NCBI GenBank assembly: GCA_032718475.1
Contig: JAUCBJ010008835.1
Coordinates: 1 to 59,529 of the forward strand
Direction: 5' to 3'
DNA from: Nemertoderma westbladi
Taxonomy: Eukaryota > Xenacoelomorpha > Nemertodermatida > Nemertodermatidae
Length of the DNA stretch: 59,529 nt
In this document: positions 34,950 through 45,022 of the stretch, piece after piece
Numbering within the stretch: position 1 is the first letter of the stretch
How the letters are laid out: each line of letters starts with the position of its first letter
The notes under the pieces: model-generated
Told to the model about the DNA's origin: nothing
Seen by the model: the letters and a program-made list of their open reading frames with translations, nothing else
Databases searched by the model: none
Translations under genes and position numbers: made by a program

Positions 34950-36599
34950 TTATCTGTACCTCCTCACGTCCTCCTCCCTGGCCCGTTTCTTGGTTATCAC
35001 CGCTCCTCTGGCATCATCCGCTTTCTGCTTCCGGACCTTTGCCGCCACTTCCTTGCTGATCCCGGTCGTCGGCTCCTTGGGCGCTGGTGTTATTAAAGCC
35101 CGATACCGCTTCGCCGGTGGCCCCTCAGAATGGCCTGGTTGTTTCCCTCGTGTGGCGTCCCATAGGATCATCTTCATTGCCTTTGGTACGTGTTCCGCCA
35201 AGAAATCCCTAAACTCCCTCCGGTTCTCTGGTGTCCACCTGTCCAGGTACCGTTGCGTGTTCATAACTCCGGCGAACGATGCCGCCGTAGCTACCTCTTG
35301 ATAGGTAAACGGTAACCTTCGCTTTATGATTTCCATGTGGGTCTCCTGGTTTATGAGGAAGAAACCCCACTTGAACTCTTGGGCCTTCATGCGCTGGCGC
35401 GTCATGGCCCCGACGTCGGCCCACTCCTCGAACCTCGTGAACTTCTCCTCGTCGCTCATCCAGTCGCACTCGCGCCCGTAGTGTCCCCGAAAGTGGCACT
35501 TTGGACATCGGTTATGCAACCGTGGACACGCCCCCATCCTGTGACTTGGTTCTCTACAATAGAGACAAAAGGTTCCCCGTTGGAACCGGTATAGGCAGCT
35601 GCTTTCCTGATGGGTCTGTCTCCCACAGTAGTCGCAGCCGAGTACCAATGTCTCGCGTCCCACCTCGTCCTTCGTCCCAAGCGATCTCCGCGGTCTATGG
35701 AGTCGCTGGTAGGCAAACTTCTCCACGTTGCTCTCCCTGTTTACGTCGATCTCTCCGCCCCTCTCGGGCATCGTCTCCCCGAATACTATCCGTGGTGCCG
35801 TCCCCGGTTGCTCGCCCAACCTGATGGTGCTCCCCGCGAAATCCATCGCCGGCCCCTCGTGCACCCAGGTCCGCTTGCCGGATCTGTTCCAGAAGGCCCT
35901 CGCCCCACTGGCCGTCACCACCCTTCCGCCAACCCAGTCCGTGTCCGAGTGGCCTATCCTTTCGATGGGCGGCATCTCTCCGAACTCGTCGTCGTCGTCC
36001 TCCTCTTCTGGTAGTGTCTCCAATCCCGGTATCCCGATGGATCCACTATGTCCCTTCCCGCCTTGGCTCTCGCCCGTAGCTCTCCATCCCTCCAGCTCCC
36101 TTAGCTTCCTTGGCGGTTGGTCGCCCTCGGCGCCCGCTGGTATGGGCATCGCGTGCAACCCCGACGTCGACTGTTTCGGCGATCCCACCGTCCATCCCAA
36201 TTCTCGCCCTAGAGACTCCCCCGAACTCCCCGACGAAGTCCAATGAAGTTCGTCTAGGCCCGCCTGTTCCTCGAAGCCGTAACTCTGTGCCCTGGCCTCC
36301 TCTTCCCTCTCCTCTGCTTCTATCCTCTCCCGTCTAGCGACTTCTTCCAGTCGCTTTGCTTCCCGTCTATCCATCTCTAGCTGCTCCCATCTCTGATACG
36401 GTGTATCCGTCTCCCCATCTACCAGATGTCGGCTGTTGTAGTACACCGACTCGCCCTTCAGCCCCGGGTGGTCTACCAGACCGTCAAAGGCCGTCTTAAA
36501 GGCTCTCCTGTAGCTTAGGGGTGATCCCGATAACAGAAATGCCCCTGGTTCCCTTTCGATAACTACGGTCATGAATAAGTTAAGTAAACTTATCATCAT
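34950..36599 (-). CDS. 3' ORF of BEL-derived element, three zinc knuckles
   Basis: 549 residues. An acidic and basic coiled-coil-like stretch (RREAKRLEEVARRERIEAEE, about 75-110) is followed by a low-complexity acidic region (EEEDDDDEFGE, near 205). Three Cys/His knuckles then come at about 320-377: CDYCGRQTHQESSC, CLYCREPSHRMGAC and CPKCHFRGHYGREC. The end is Lys/Arg-rich (KKRAREED). Zinc knuckles in this setting bind nucleic acid, so an RNA-packaging or chaperone role is an inference. It occupies the env position but has no signal peptide or membrane helix. Its ATG overlaps the stop of the preceding ORF in an ATGA. I know no named family. Confidence 0.7.
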   Translation of the reverse strand: MMISLLNLFMTVVIEREPGAFLLSGSPLSYRRAFKTAFDGLVDHPGLKGESVYYNSRHLVDGETDTPYQRWEQLEMDRREAKRLEEVARRERIEAEEREEEARAQSYGFEEQAGLDELHWTSSGSSGESLGRELGWTVGSPKQSTSGLHAMPIPAGAEGDQPPRKLRELEGWRATGESQGGKGHSGSIGIPGLETLPEEEDDDDEFGEMPPIERIGHSDTDWVGGRVVTASGARAFWNRSGKRTWVHEGPAMDFAGSTIRLGEQPGTAPRIVFGETMPERGGEIDVNRESNVEKFAYQRLHRPRRSLGTKDEVGRETLVLGCDYCGRQTHQESSCLYRFQRGTFCLYCREPSHRMGACPRLHNRCPKCHFRGHYGRECDWMSDEEKFTRFEEWADVGAMTRQRMKAQEFKWGFFLINQETHMEIIKRRLPFTYQEVATAASFAGVMNTQRYLDRWTPENRREFRDFLAEHVPKAMKMILWDATRGKQPGHSEGPPAKRYRALITPAPKEPTTGISKEVAAKVRKQKADDARGAVITKKRAREEDVRRYR

Positions 36600-36910
36600 C
36601 CAGTCCTCCTCGGCGATTCCCTCGGATACTTCGGAATCCCGAACTTCGCCTCGTCTCCTTTCACCACGTAGTGGAAGTGTTGGAAGATCGCGTTGTCCAG
36701 CGACGGCGTCCCGTAGGTCCCGACCAACCGCTGTTCGTGCGCCTCCCGGAAGTGATCCTGCAGCGCTCGTGCCGCTTGACCCCTTTCCAACCTCTCGTAG
36801 TATCCTCTCGTCTTCTCCTCCGGGTGTCTTTCGGTGAAATCCACCAATATTTCTTTTCCTCCTGACTCCGCCTTTCTCTTCCTGATCAGCTTACTCGCCA
36901 TTCCGAACAC
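36596..36910 (-). CDS. Small ORF upstream of the zinc-knuckle ORF
   Basis: 104 residues, basic, beginning MFGMASKLIRKRKAES. No domain recognised. It ends at the TGA of the ATGA overlap with the next ORF, so the two may be translated by termination-reinitiation, or may be one protein split by a frameshift. It lies about 400 bp downstream of the minisatellite on the minus strand. Confidence 0.55.
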   Translation of the reverse strand: MFGMASKLIRKRKAESGGKEILVDFTERHPEEKTRGYYERLERGQAARALQDHFREAHEQRLVGTYGTPSLDNAIFQHFHYVVKGDEAKFGIPKYPRESPRRTG

Positions 36911-37379
36911 TACACTCGCTCACCTGCAGGGTGGTGCCTTACCAAGGCGCAATACAGATGAGTGATGTATTAAGATGTTTCGTACAGTTCGATAATGGCC
37001 TACTTTTCTACTTAACTGCGCCTTTCAAGCTTAATTTAATCTAATTAATTTCGGAGCTAGTAAATCAGCCTAATTTACAATTTCCGTCCGTTACTTTTAT
37101 TATGTTCTAGAACGACTTTCCTTGTGTTACCACTATTTTCCGATTTTAGCCCTATTCTATTTATTTATTTATTTTGCTTTGATTCTACTGTCCTACTACT
37201 TACTACTACCTATGGATTTATTCTATTCTCTGATCCATATTCTGGCCTACTCTGTGGGCCCATGCAGCACAGCAGTATGCGTCGTGTGGCCACACGATTT
37301 ATCCAGCTGTACTCATATGCCCCCCTCTCGCTACTAACTCTACTTACTGCTAACTAATATCTATATCCTATTTTACCCC

Positions 37380-38215
37380 TTTTACCTCTTACTCTCTCTC
37401 TCTAACTAATGGTACTACGTACCCTCTAACTCTAACTCTAACTAGGTACTACGTACCTACTAACTCTAACTCTATCGGTACTACCTACCCTCTAACTCTA
37501 ACTCTAACTAGGCATTACGTACCCTCTAACTCTAACTCTAACTAGGTACTACGTACCTACTAACTCTCTAACTATCGGTACTACGTACCCTCTAACTCTA
37601 ACTCTAACTGGGTACCACGTACCTACTAACTCTAACTCTATCGGTACTACCTACCCTCTAACTCTAACTCTAACTAGGTACTACGTACCTACTAACTCTA
37701 ACTCTATCGGTACTACCTACCCTCTAACTCTAACTAGGTATTACGTACCCTCTAACTCTAACTCTAACTAGGTACTACGTACCTACTAACTCTCTAACTA
37801 TCGGTACTACGTACCCTCTAACTCTAACTCTAACTAGGTACCACGTACCTACTAACTCTAACTCTATCGGTACTACCTACCCTCTAACTCTAACTCTAAC
37901 TAGGTATTACGTACCCTCTAACTCTAACTATCGGTACTACGTACCCTTTAACTCTCTAACTAACTCTAGGTACTACGTACCTACTAACTAACTCTAGGTA
38001 CTACGTACCTACTAACTAACTAACTCTAGGTACTACGTACCTACTGACTAACTAACTCTAGGTACTACGTACCTACTAACTAACTAACTTTAGGTACTAC
38101 GTACCTACTGACTAACTAACTCTAGGTACTACGTACCTACTAACTAACTAACTTTAGGTACTACGTACCTACTGACTAACTAACTCTAGGTACTACGTAC
38201 CTACTAACTAACTAA
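37380..38215. repeat. Composite minisatellite in the expected pol position
   Basis: Interleaved short units made of CTCTAACTCTAACTCTAAC and TAGGTACTACGTACCTACTAA, with period drift and higher-order blocks (units with TATCGG recur). It contains many GTAC palindromes. It lies between the gag-protease ORF and the 3' ORFs, where BEL elements carry RT, RNase H and integrase. Confidence 0.88.
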
Positions 38216-38374
38216 CTTTTATTTTTATTTTTTATTTTATTTTATTTGTGTGGGAAGGGCGTCTCGCCCTCAATCCCACCCCCCTCAGTCCAAAACTTGG
38301 ACGACTAAACTTCACTCTAACTCCGCTCTAAGGTGCTCCTTCTAAGAGACAGGTAACACCTCTGCCCGCACCTT

Positions 38375-41300
38375 TTACGGATCTAACTCTTCCATCCCAG
38401 TCCAACCTGTTGGACAACTCAGCGACCCAAGGGGTGATTCCTCCAGCAGGCAACTCTCCCACTGCCCCCCTATAGGTTCTCTAATTCTTCGCTCCGCTCT
38501 CCTTGTCAATTCGATAGGTGGTCTTTTCTCCTGTTTTTGGAAATGCTGTCTCCTATTTATGTTTCTGATCTCGTGGTCGTCCCTTGGCGGCAAAGTGCCA
38601 CCCTTCAACGTGTCACCCGGCGGTATAATGCCGCCCCTGTTCTTCTCCTTAATTTTAGATGCCACCTCTGTTGGCCTCCCCCTTAATATGTGTGCTGGCA
38701 TTAAAGGCTTCAACGACCCCCGTTCGTCCTTCGGTATGCACGATGTCTGCCCATGTAATGCCCCCTCGCACTCTGTCAGTTCCGCGTGCGTACGCAGCAC
38801 GCCTCCTACTCTCCCGCCTCCTTTGTCCACCATATGTTTATTCATGGGCTTCTCTGCCCCTGGTCTGATCGTCTCACATCTTCTCCCTTTCCATCTTGTA
38901 TTCTTACTCGGCTTCCCCCTTGTCGGTATGCCTCTCAACCGGACCGGCGTCTCTTCCGGGCGCTCCTCTGGACACTCCACCGGACACTTCTCCGGTTTGT
39001 CCTCCCGACACTCCACCGTCCGCTCCTCCCCATCTCCATACCGATACTTGCTGGGACCCTTATTCCAACCCATCGTCTCTAGATCTTCTGCATCCATACC
39101 ATTCTCCTCCGCCCACTCTCTTGGTGTTGCTTCTACTTCTAGCTGTCTACCACTATTGCCCATCTCTGGCCTCTCCTCTATCTCGTCAGTTCCTGGCACC
39201 ATGCATCCTGAACTCTCGGACACATGGAATGGTATATTACTCTTAATTGGGCCTGTCAGTGTCCACCCGAATGGTGTTAATATGGCCACCGGGTCACTCT
39301 GCTTGTCTTCGCCGAAGACCGTTTGCATTCTCTCGTGGGCCGTTGGGCAGTCCATGCCTACTATGATGGATACCTTCCTAACGTCCACGTCTGGGATTGA
39401 GAAGTCAATGTTGTCCAGGAATTTGTATTGCTCGACCTCGATGTTGGTTGGCCGCCTGGCATTGATGTTAATTGACTCTATTACTTGGATGGGGTCGATG
39501 GTTGCCCCATAATCGCATCCTGGTGCCACTGCTGCAATTGCGCACCGTCCTGTCCTCATCTCTAGGATCTCGTCTTTGCTAGAGATGGTTGTCACCGCCA
39601 TCCTGCTTGGCCTCGTTCTCAACCCTATTTCTTCGGCTACCCATTCCTCAACTAATGTGAAGGCAGCTCCACTATCAACCAGCATTAGTGTTGTTACTGA
39701 TCGATTGCCTTCCCCGATCACTCGTACTGGTACTACTCCAAGTAGCACTGTTCCTCTCTTCTTCGCCCCTACTGTGCTCGTTGCCATCGTCTGGCCTCTC
39801 CTTTGGCCAAACTTGACCGGCTTCTCTTGGCATTCCCTGGCCTTGTGTCCACTCTTCACACATCGCGAGCAGATTTTATTGCTCGACGCGTAATCTATCT
39901 GGTCTTGCCTCGGTAGCGCCTGCCAGTACCTGCAGTTCATGGTTTTATGAAGCGCATTTGCGTGTAACTGGCATTTGCTCTTTGGGTCATAGCCCTCTTT
40001 ATACAATGCATTGCGTATCGCAGTTATATTCGTACCAAAGTCCCTACTATTCTTATTGACTGGGTTTGACCTACTGGACGTACTGGGGTTATGTTTATTC
40101 ATGTTGTTATTGTTCCCCTGTCCGTCCCTTGATGTTGTCTTATCTTCGTTTGTCTGTGGACTTGCAGTCCCCTGCGTCGCTGCATATGGCAATGATTGCC
40201 TGAGTCTCGGTAACGCGTTCGATGTATTGTGCTCTGGTTTGGGCCTGTAGTGATCTGTCTTTGGTCCCTTTCCCAGGCTATCTTCACTATAAACTGGGTC
40301 CGTTATTAGTTCAGCCTCGTAATTTAAGAAGTTTGACATTTCTTCTAAACCTGGTTCCGCACCCTTCTTGTCTCGGGTGGAGAAAGCGACCTTCCTCCAT
40401 TTGTTGCGCAGCCAGCTCGGTAGTGCCTGCGCTATCGTGGTGATGTTATTGGACGCGTTGAGTTCGTATGGCGCGTCTAACGTCTTCAGCACGATCAGCG
40501 CCTTCTCGACTTTGTTAGCAAACGTCTTAATGCTAACGGGATTATCCTGTAGGCCACCCGATGTTATGCCTCTCAGCGTTTGCCTGATGATCTTGGCCGG
40601 GTGCCCGTATTCCCTATCCAGTGCCCGCCATGCTGTCGTGAAGCCGCCCTCTATCCCTTGGTATTGCCTCACGATATCGTATGCTGGGCCTCCCGTGTAC
40701 ACTTGTAGATACTTTAGGCACTCCGCCTGCGTCAAGTTTTTTGTTAGTATTTCGTTACTATACATTCGCCGAAACTGTAAGTATTCTTCCGGCCTGCTCC
40801 CATCGAATTTGAACGGTTCCACGGGTGGTAATTCGATCCTCGTTTTCAAGGCATCGATCAACGTGGCCATCCCCATTGCCTGCGCTTCTAATGGATTCGA
40901 CGGGTGCTGTATAGTTTCCCCTGTCTGGTGCGGTTCGTCCGTTCTATTTCTTGATCTTCTCTGACTCGGATATGTCATCGGGGGTAGCGGCCCCCTCCAT
41001 ATGTCTGTATCACACGACCTGTTTTCATCTAGGGGTCTCGTTGTTCTTGTTCCTGTCGGGGTATATTGTTGATATTGTGATGGGGGAATGTCACCCTGTC
41101 CCCCCCCCACCGGTATGTCTGGTACTGGGGTTGATGTTAATATGTTGGGGCCCATACACCTATCCGCAATAATTCCCCCCTCCCCTGGGTATATGTTATG
41201 TCCCTGCATGCTGTAGTCATACTGCTGTGCTGGTACCGGTATAGGCCTATCAGCTTCTGGCCTACTCGCCGGTATGTATTCCGCGACTTCCGGGTTTAAT

Positions 41301-42097
41301 CCCGTTGTCCGCGCTATCCTATCGCCTACATTGCCTCTCTCAGTATGGCCTACGGTATGTGCAGTAAGACCTACAGTATGCCCTACAGTCTGCATGTGTT
41401 GCTCGGGATCGAAGTTTATTCTTCTCGAATAATCCTCCCCGCGGCTACCGTATTCTCGATCGGTAGGTATATTCCGTCGGAAAGTTTCTCTTCGACCCCC
41501 CTCTCCACTGTTTTCATCTTCGTACCGGTACATCGCGTACCCCTCTCTCGGCGTGTAATGCGTCTCATCGGATCGCATCCCTCCGGGGCGACGGCAATCT
41601 CCCGGAGTCCGACCCCACTGACTCTCCGTTCTCATCTCGACTACCGACGGCTCGCTGTCCGTCCTCGCTCTTCTATCTTTTGCGGCGATACTTCTACTAC
41701 TCTCTTCCTCTCTTCTCCTATCAGTGGAATGTTCCCGCTCACGAGATCTCTCGTCGACCTCCCGGTTAAACCCCACTGTTCTTCTTTCCTCCTCTGATCG
41801 GGCTCGACGCTCCGTCTGCCCTCCCGCGACGTCAACCTGTCTTTCTCTGCTCGATCGCACGTCGCTGGGGATACTCGCAATCCCCCTATTACTTTCCGTC
41901 GCCGGTTGTTGCGGTTTACCTTGTTCGGCCCTCGCATTGTCCGCTGACGGCTGTGGGACACTCTCTGCCCCCCCCCCTCTCGCCGCTAACTTTCTGTTGT
42001 GGGGTGCTCGTAGCCCCCCCCCACTCGCTACATCTAACTTCGCTACCTCTCGCCCCGCTACTATATATCTCTCTAGTCGACACATCAACCCTACCAC
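38375..42097 (-). CDS. BEL/Pao-type gag-protease ORF without RT
   Basis: 1240 residues. The N-terminal 420 are Arg/Glu/Ser-rich and low in complexity. A gag domain of the DUF1759 type spans about 425-620 (PFKFDGSRPEEYLQFRRMYS, YLQVYTGGPAYDIVR, IIRQTLRGI, LPSWLRNKWRKVAF). A CCHC knuckle, CSRCVKSGHKAREC, lies near 741. An aspartic protease with LVDSGAAFTL lies near 802, followed by IIVGMDCP and TPFGWTLTGPI, as in Pao-type proteases. In BEL elements RT follows at once; here the frame runs into Arg/Glu/Pro-rich sequence and stops. The start is uncertain because the upstream frames overlap it at G runs. Confidence 0.82.
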   Translation of the reverse strand: MVGLMCRLERYIVAGREVAKLDVASGGGLRAPHNRKLAARGGGAESVPQPSADNARAEQGKPQQPATESNRGIASIPSDVRSSRERQVDVAGGQTERRARSEEERRTVGFNREVDERSREREHSTDRRREEESSRSIAAKDRRARTDSEPSVVEMRTESQWGRTPGDCRRPGGMRSDETHYTPREGYAMYRYEDENSGEGGRRETFRRNIPTDREYGSRGEDYSRRINFDPEQHMQTVGHTVGLTAHTVGHTERGNVGDRIARTTGLNPEVAEYIPASRPEADRPIPVPAQQYDYSMQGHNIYPGEGGIIADRCMGPNILTSTPVPDIPVGGGQGDIPPSQYQQYTPTGTRTTRPLDENRSCDTDIWRGPLPPMTYPSQRRSRNRTDEPHQTGETIQHPSNPLEAQAMGMATLIDALKTRIELPPVEPFKFDGSRPEEYLQFRRMYSNEILTKNLTQAECLKYLQVYTGGPAYDIVRQYQGIEGGFTTAWRALDREYGHPAKIIRQTLRGITSGGLQDNPVSIKTFANKVEKALIVLKTLDAPYELNASNNITTIAQALPSWLRNKWRKVAFSTRDKKGAEPGLEEMSNFLNYEAELITDPVYSEDSLGKGPKTDHYRPKPEHNTSNALPRLRQSLPYAATQGTASPQTNEDKTTSRDGQGNNNNMNKHNPSTSSRSNPVNKNSRDFGTNITAIRNALYKEGYDPKSKCQLHANALHKTMNCRYWQALPRQDQIDYASSNKICSRCVKSGHKARECQEKPVKFGQRRGQTMATSTVGAKKRGTVLLGVVPVRVIGEGNRSVTTLMLVDSGAAFTLVEEWVAEEIGLRTRPSRMAVTTISSKDEILEMRTGRCAIAAVAPGCDYGATIDPIQVIESININARRPTNIEVEQYKFLDNIDFSIPDVDVRKVSIIVGMDCPTAHERMQTVFGEDKQSDPVAILTPFGWTLTGPIKSNIPFHVSESSGCMVPGTDEIEERPEMGNSGRQLEVEATPREWAEENGMDAEDLETMGWNKGPSKYRYGDGEERTVECREDKPEKCPVECPEERPEETPVRLRGIPTRGKPSKNTRWKGRRCETIRPGAEKPMNKHMVDKGGGRVGGVLRTHAELTECEGALHGQTSCIPKDERGSLKPLMPAHILRGRPTEVASKIKEKNRGGIIPPGDTLKGGTLPPRDDHEIRNINRRQHFQKQEKRPPIELTRRAERRIREPIGGQWESCLLEESPLGSLSCPTGWTGMEELDP

Positions 42098-42830
42098 AGT
42101 CGGGTCTATTCACCCCCGCCTCTCCCTCTGCTATTGCGCGGCCTACTGGACCCTCTACTCCCTGCCTACCAACTACGTGGCCTACCAGGCCCTCTGCTCC
42201 CTGTCTACTAACTACGTGGCCTACCAGGCCCTCTGCTGCCTGTCTACTAACTACGTGGCCTACCAGGCCCTCTGCTCCTTGTCTACTAACTACGTGGCCT
42301 ACCAGGCCCTCTGCTCCTTGTCTACTAACTACGTGGCCTACCAGGCCCTCTGCTCCTTGTCTACTAACTACGTGGCCTACCAGGCCCTCTGCTCCCTGGT
42401 TACGTAGGCCCGACGTGTTTACATTAATAACACCCATATTGGAAACGGAATTAATTTGCTCATTTGAAACAAAATCATTTGTATTATTCTGCGCGACTAC
42501 GTTATCTGAATTATTTTGTAAATTCGGGCTAAGATCATTATTTGAATTATTCGAATTATTCTGTGTAATTGCGTTATTTAAGTTATTTTGTAGGTCCGAA
42601 TTCGAGTTATTATTTTGATTATTTGAATTATTTTGCGTAACTACATCAATATTAGGATTATTTTCTACATTAATACTAGGGACGTTCTGATTTAAATTTA
42701 AGTTACTACCACTAGGTAAAGTATTCCCTGCAATAAAGGTTTGATTAGAGTTATCCCATACGGTACTATTAATATCAACAACGTCTACTGTACCATCATT
42801 ATTATTACCCCCCCCCGCCCGTACGGTCAC
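41916..42830 (-). CDS. Bridging ORF with 13-residue repeats
   Basis: 304 residues, in a third frame. The first half is Asn-rich (QNNSNNQNNNSN-type); then about seven 39-bp units encode repeats of EGLVGHVVSRQGA (42120-42412). It overlaps the preceding ORF across a run of nine G (about 42810-42818) and the next ORF across two further G runs (near 42014-42022 and 41968-41977). It may be part of one long gag protein rather than a separate gene. Confidence 0.5.
   Translation of the reverse strand: MTVRAGGGNNNDGTVDVVDINSTVWDNSNQTFIAGNTLPSGSNLNLNQNVPSINVENNPNIDVVTQNNSNNQNNNSNSDLQNNLNNAITQNNSNNSNNDLSPNLQNNSDNVVAQNNTNDFVSNEQINSVSNMGVINVNTSGLRNQGAEGLVGHVVSRQGAEGLVGHVVSRQGAEGLVGHVVSRQGAEGLVGHVVSRQAAEGLVGHVVSRQGAEGLVGHVVGRQGVEGPVGRAIAEGEAGVNRPDCGRVDVSTREIYSSGARGSEVRCSEWGGATSTPQQKVSGERGGGRECPTAVSGQCEGRTR
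42120..42412. repeat. 39-bp tandem repeat inside the gag region
   Basis: About seven units with the core TACTAACTACGTGGCCTACC; since 39 is a multiple of three, the encoded 13-residue repeat stays in frame. Confidence 0.9.
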
Positions 42831-44367
42831 ACCAGTTTTGGGTCTGTCGTGCGGTCCCTGTCAGTGGGGTATTAATAAACGTGTCTACGGCCCCTGGCTC
42901 CTCAAAAATACTCGAGCCGGCCCCGCTTTCAGACGGCAACGCTCGGACCAGTTCCAGCTCGTGCGCCCGTCTAATCTTATTTTTCGCCGATTCACCTTGG
43001 TGTTTCTCTAAATCCCTTAGCTCTTGCTCAGCCTTTGCCCCTCTCTTCTCACTCTCCTGACTGTCCCGTCTGGCCGACTCTACCACACTCCTAGCGATCT
43101 CCCTTCGCCTCGCCTCACGCTCCTTACGTTCCTTTTCCTTTCTCGCCTCATATTCCTTGCGTTCCGCCTCACGCTCTTTGCGTTCCTTTTCCTTTCTCGC
43201 CTCATATTCCTTGCGTTCCGCCTCACGCTCTTTGCGTTCCTTTTCCTCCCTAGCCTCACGCTCTCTACACTCCTTTTCCTCTATTTCGTCACTCTCCCTA
43301 AGGCTCCTCAAAGCCCTTTCGAGCTTCTCTCCGTTCTCTTTAATCAATGCCGCTTCCCTCGCTAACCGCGCTCTCCCCTCCTCTAACCGTTCCTCCATTT
43401 CCTTCTGACCTTGCTCTGCCACGTCGAGACGGTATGCGGCACCTACCTCTCTCACCACTCTTTCTTTCGCGGAGGATGTAACAGACTTATCGGTTACGAC
43501 GGACTTCCCCCGCCTTCCCGACCTACTAACTTTCCCCCGCCTCCCGGAGCTTTCTCCGACCGACGAGGCCGAATCCTCGGGGTTAACCTCGGATTCGCCC
43601 CCTTCGAGTCCCCTCCAACCCACTGGTTTTACTCCCCGGGCATCGACCAAGTATGGCCCTATGTACACTGGCGCTACACTAGGTTCCATACTCCCACACT
43701 CCCATAGTTCAAACAGTTCGCCGGCTATCCTTTCTGCTCTCTCCCCGGCCAGTTCTCTCTGCCCAAAACGTATTAGGTAATTTAAGTGTTTATCCGACTC
43801 ACCTAGTCGCTTTCTCAGTCTCACCTCGTCTACCTTCGCCCCTTCCTTCTTGGCGTCGTTTATCAGCTTCCGGGTCGCGTTGTAGGCCCGTCGAAGTCGC
43901 TCAGAAACCCTGACGTCCTCGTCGCCGACCTCTCCTCCGTCCCTCCGGGTCCGACGTCGTACCGGCGGCTCCACCGTCGCCGTTCCGGTGGGCCGTCCGT
44001 CGCCCTCGGCCTGTAGCTGGCCGGCGACATCGGTACCGATCTCTCCTCCGTCTCTTCGTGTCCGGCGTCGCACCGTCGGCCCCACCGTCGCCGTTTCGGT
44101 GGGCCGCCCGTCGCCCTCGGCCTGTAGCTGGCCGGCGACATCGGCGCGCCGTTCTCCCTCTCGTGTCGACTCATCTCCTTCTCCCTCCGTCTCGCTCTCT
44201 CTCTCTCTTGGCTCGACTTCGGGTTCCAGGCCCCCCTCATCCTGTACTTCCGGTTCGCCCGTTATCGATGGCTCCGGCGTCGTGGGCCTGTATCGTTTGG
44301 TCGCGGCCTCGCGGATCGTTAGGTCTTCGTCCGGGGTCCGCGGTGGCGTCTCGCCCGACTCACTCAT
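42805..44367 (-). CDS. First ORF of the BEL-derived element, coiled-coil rich
   Basis: 520 residues beginning MSESGETPPRTPDEDLTIRE. It has two copies of a segment with GDGRPTETATV and RRRTRRDGGE (about 80-140), a central basic helix region, and a C-terminal Glu/Lys/Arg coiled coil with repeats of EKERKEREAERKEYEARK (about 375-430). No enzyme signature is present. It lies just inside the 5' LTR, where gag begins, and is probably the N-terminal part of a very long gag. The frame ends at a G run shared with the next ORF. Confidence 0.6.
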   Translation of the reverse strand: MSESGETPPRTPDEDLTIREAATKRYRPTTPEPSITGEPEVQDEGGLEPEVEPRERESETEGEGDESTREGERRADVAGQLQAEGDGRPTETATVGPTVRRRTRRDGGEIGTDVAGQLQAEGDGRPTGTATVEPPVRRRTRRDGGEVGDEDVRVSERLRRAYNATRKLINDAKKEGAKVDEVRLRKRLGESDKHLNYLIRFGQRELAGERAERIAGELFELWECGSMEPSVAPVYIGPYLVDARGVKPVGWRGLEGGESEVNPEDSASSVGESSGRRGKVSRSGRRGKSVVTDKSVTSSAKERVVREVGAAYRLDVAEQGQKEMEERLEEGRARLAREAALIKENGEKLERALRSLRESDEIEEKECREREAREEKERKEREAERKEYEARKEKERKEREAERKEYEARKEKERKEREARRREIARSVVESARRDSQESEKRGAKAEQELRDLEKHQGESAKNKIRRAHELELVRALPSESGAGSSIFEEPGAVDTFINTPLTGTARQTQNWCDRTGGGG

Positions 44368-44483
44368 CTCGTCTGGTGGCTGATGGTTCGGCTAGCTAGG
44401 GTGGAGTTCTTTGTGTTTAACTGGGGCGGCAGCTCGTCTTTAGTTACTGAGTTTAGCTGGAGAAGCAACACCGATTTAGTTAC

Positions 44484-45022
44484 TGTGACGGGATCCAAGA
44501 GGGATCCCGATTTATCCGGTTGTGGTAATTTAGTCCACGCGTCCCCGCCGTGTATAAGAGTGAAATAAAGATAACTGAGTTCTGAAGTTCGGTGTATAAT
44601 AAGAGGCTATAAGATATAGATATATTGTGAATGTGTACAAGGCGGGATACGGTAACTAAAGTCCCGTGATCCCCTAACTAAACTAATTGGCTGTACCCTA
44701 CGCTAGCACTGCTGCACTGAGATAACTGAATCACTGATTAATAGGTTATTGGTTATATTGCACGGTGGCCTTACTGCTACTCAATCGATGCCATTCCCCC
44801 CTCTGATTGGTTAATACCCTTGTTGGCGCCCCGTGGAGTATTCCCGTTCACTCCACCTGTTCTCTCTGGGTTAGGGGTTTGGCCCCTGACCCTCTATTGT
44901 GTGCTTCCTTCCCACTCTTATTGGGATGGCACGAGTTGGTTGATTGCCCAATCTCGTGGCTCCCAATATTGCTTATCGGCTAATAACTTTATGGGGTGTT
45001 GGCGGGATTGAATAAGCTAACA
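44484..45022 (-). repeat. 5' LTR of the BEL-derived element
   Basis: 539 bp, matched to 33705-34241. The bases after it on the minus strand (GTAACTAAATCGG) do not begin with TGG, so no conventional tRNA 3'-end primer site is evident. Confidence 0.95.

Larger units (their letters stand above)
33705..45022 (-). mobile_element. RT-less BEL/Pao-derived LTR element with extra ORFs
   Basis: LTRs lie at 44484-45022 (5') and 33705-34241 (3'), TG...CA ends, with the exact 5-bp duplication ATGCG at 33700-33704 and 45023-45027. The 10.2-kb interior reads on the minus strand: a charged ORF, a bridging ORF, a 1240-residue ORF with BEL-type gag, zinc knuckle and protease, a minisatellite, then two 3' ORFs. 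No reverse transcriptase, RNase H or integrase is found, so mobility would depend on enzymes supplied by another element. The LTRs are nearly identical, so it moved recently. Confidence 0.88.

Noticed and set aside
43988-44399. Plus-strand Ser/Pro/Arg-rich frames
   Set aside because: Shadows of the charged minus-strand ORF of the BEL-derived element.
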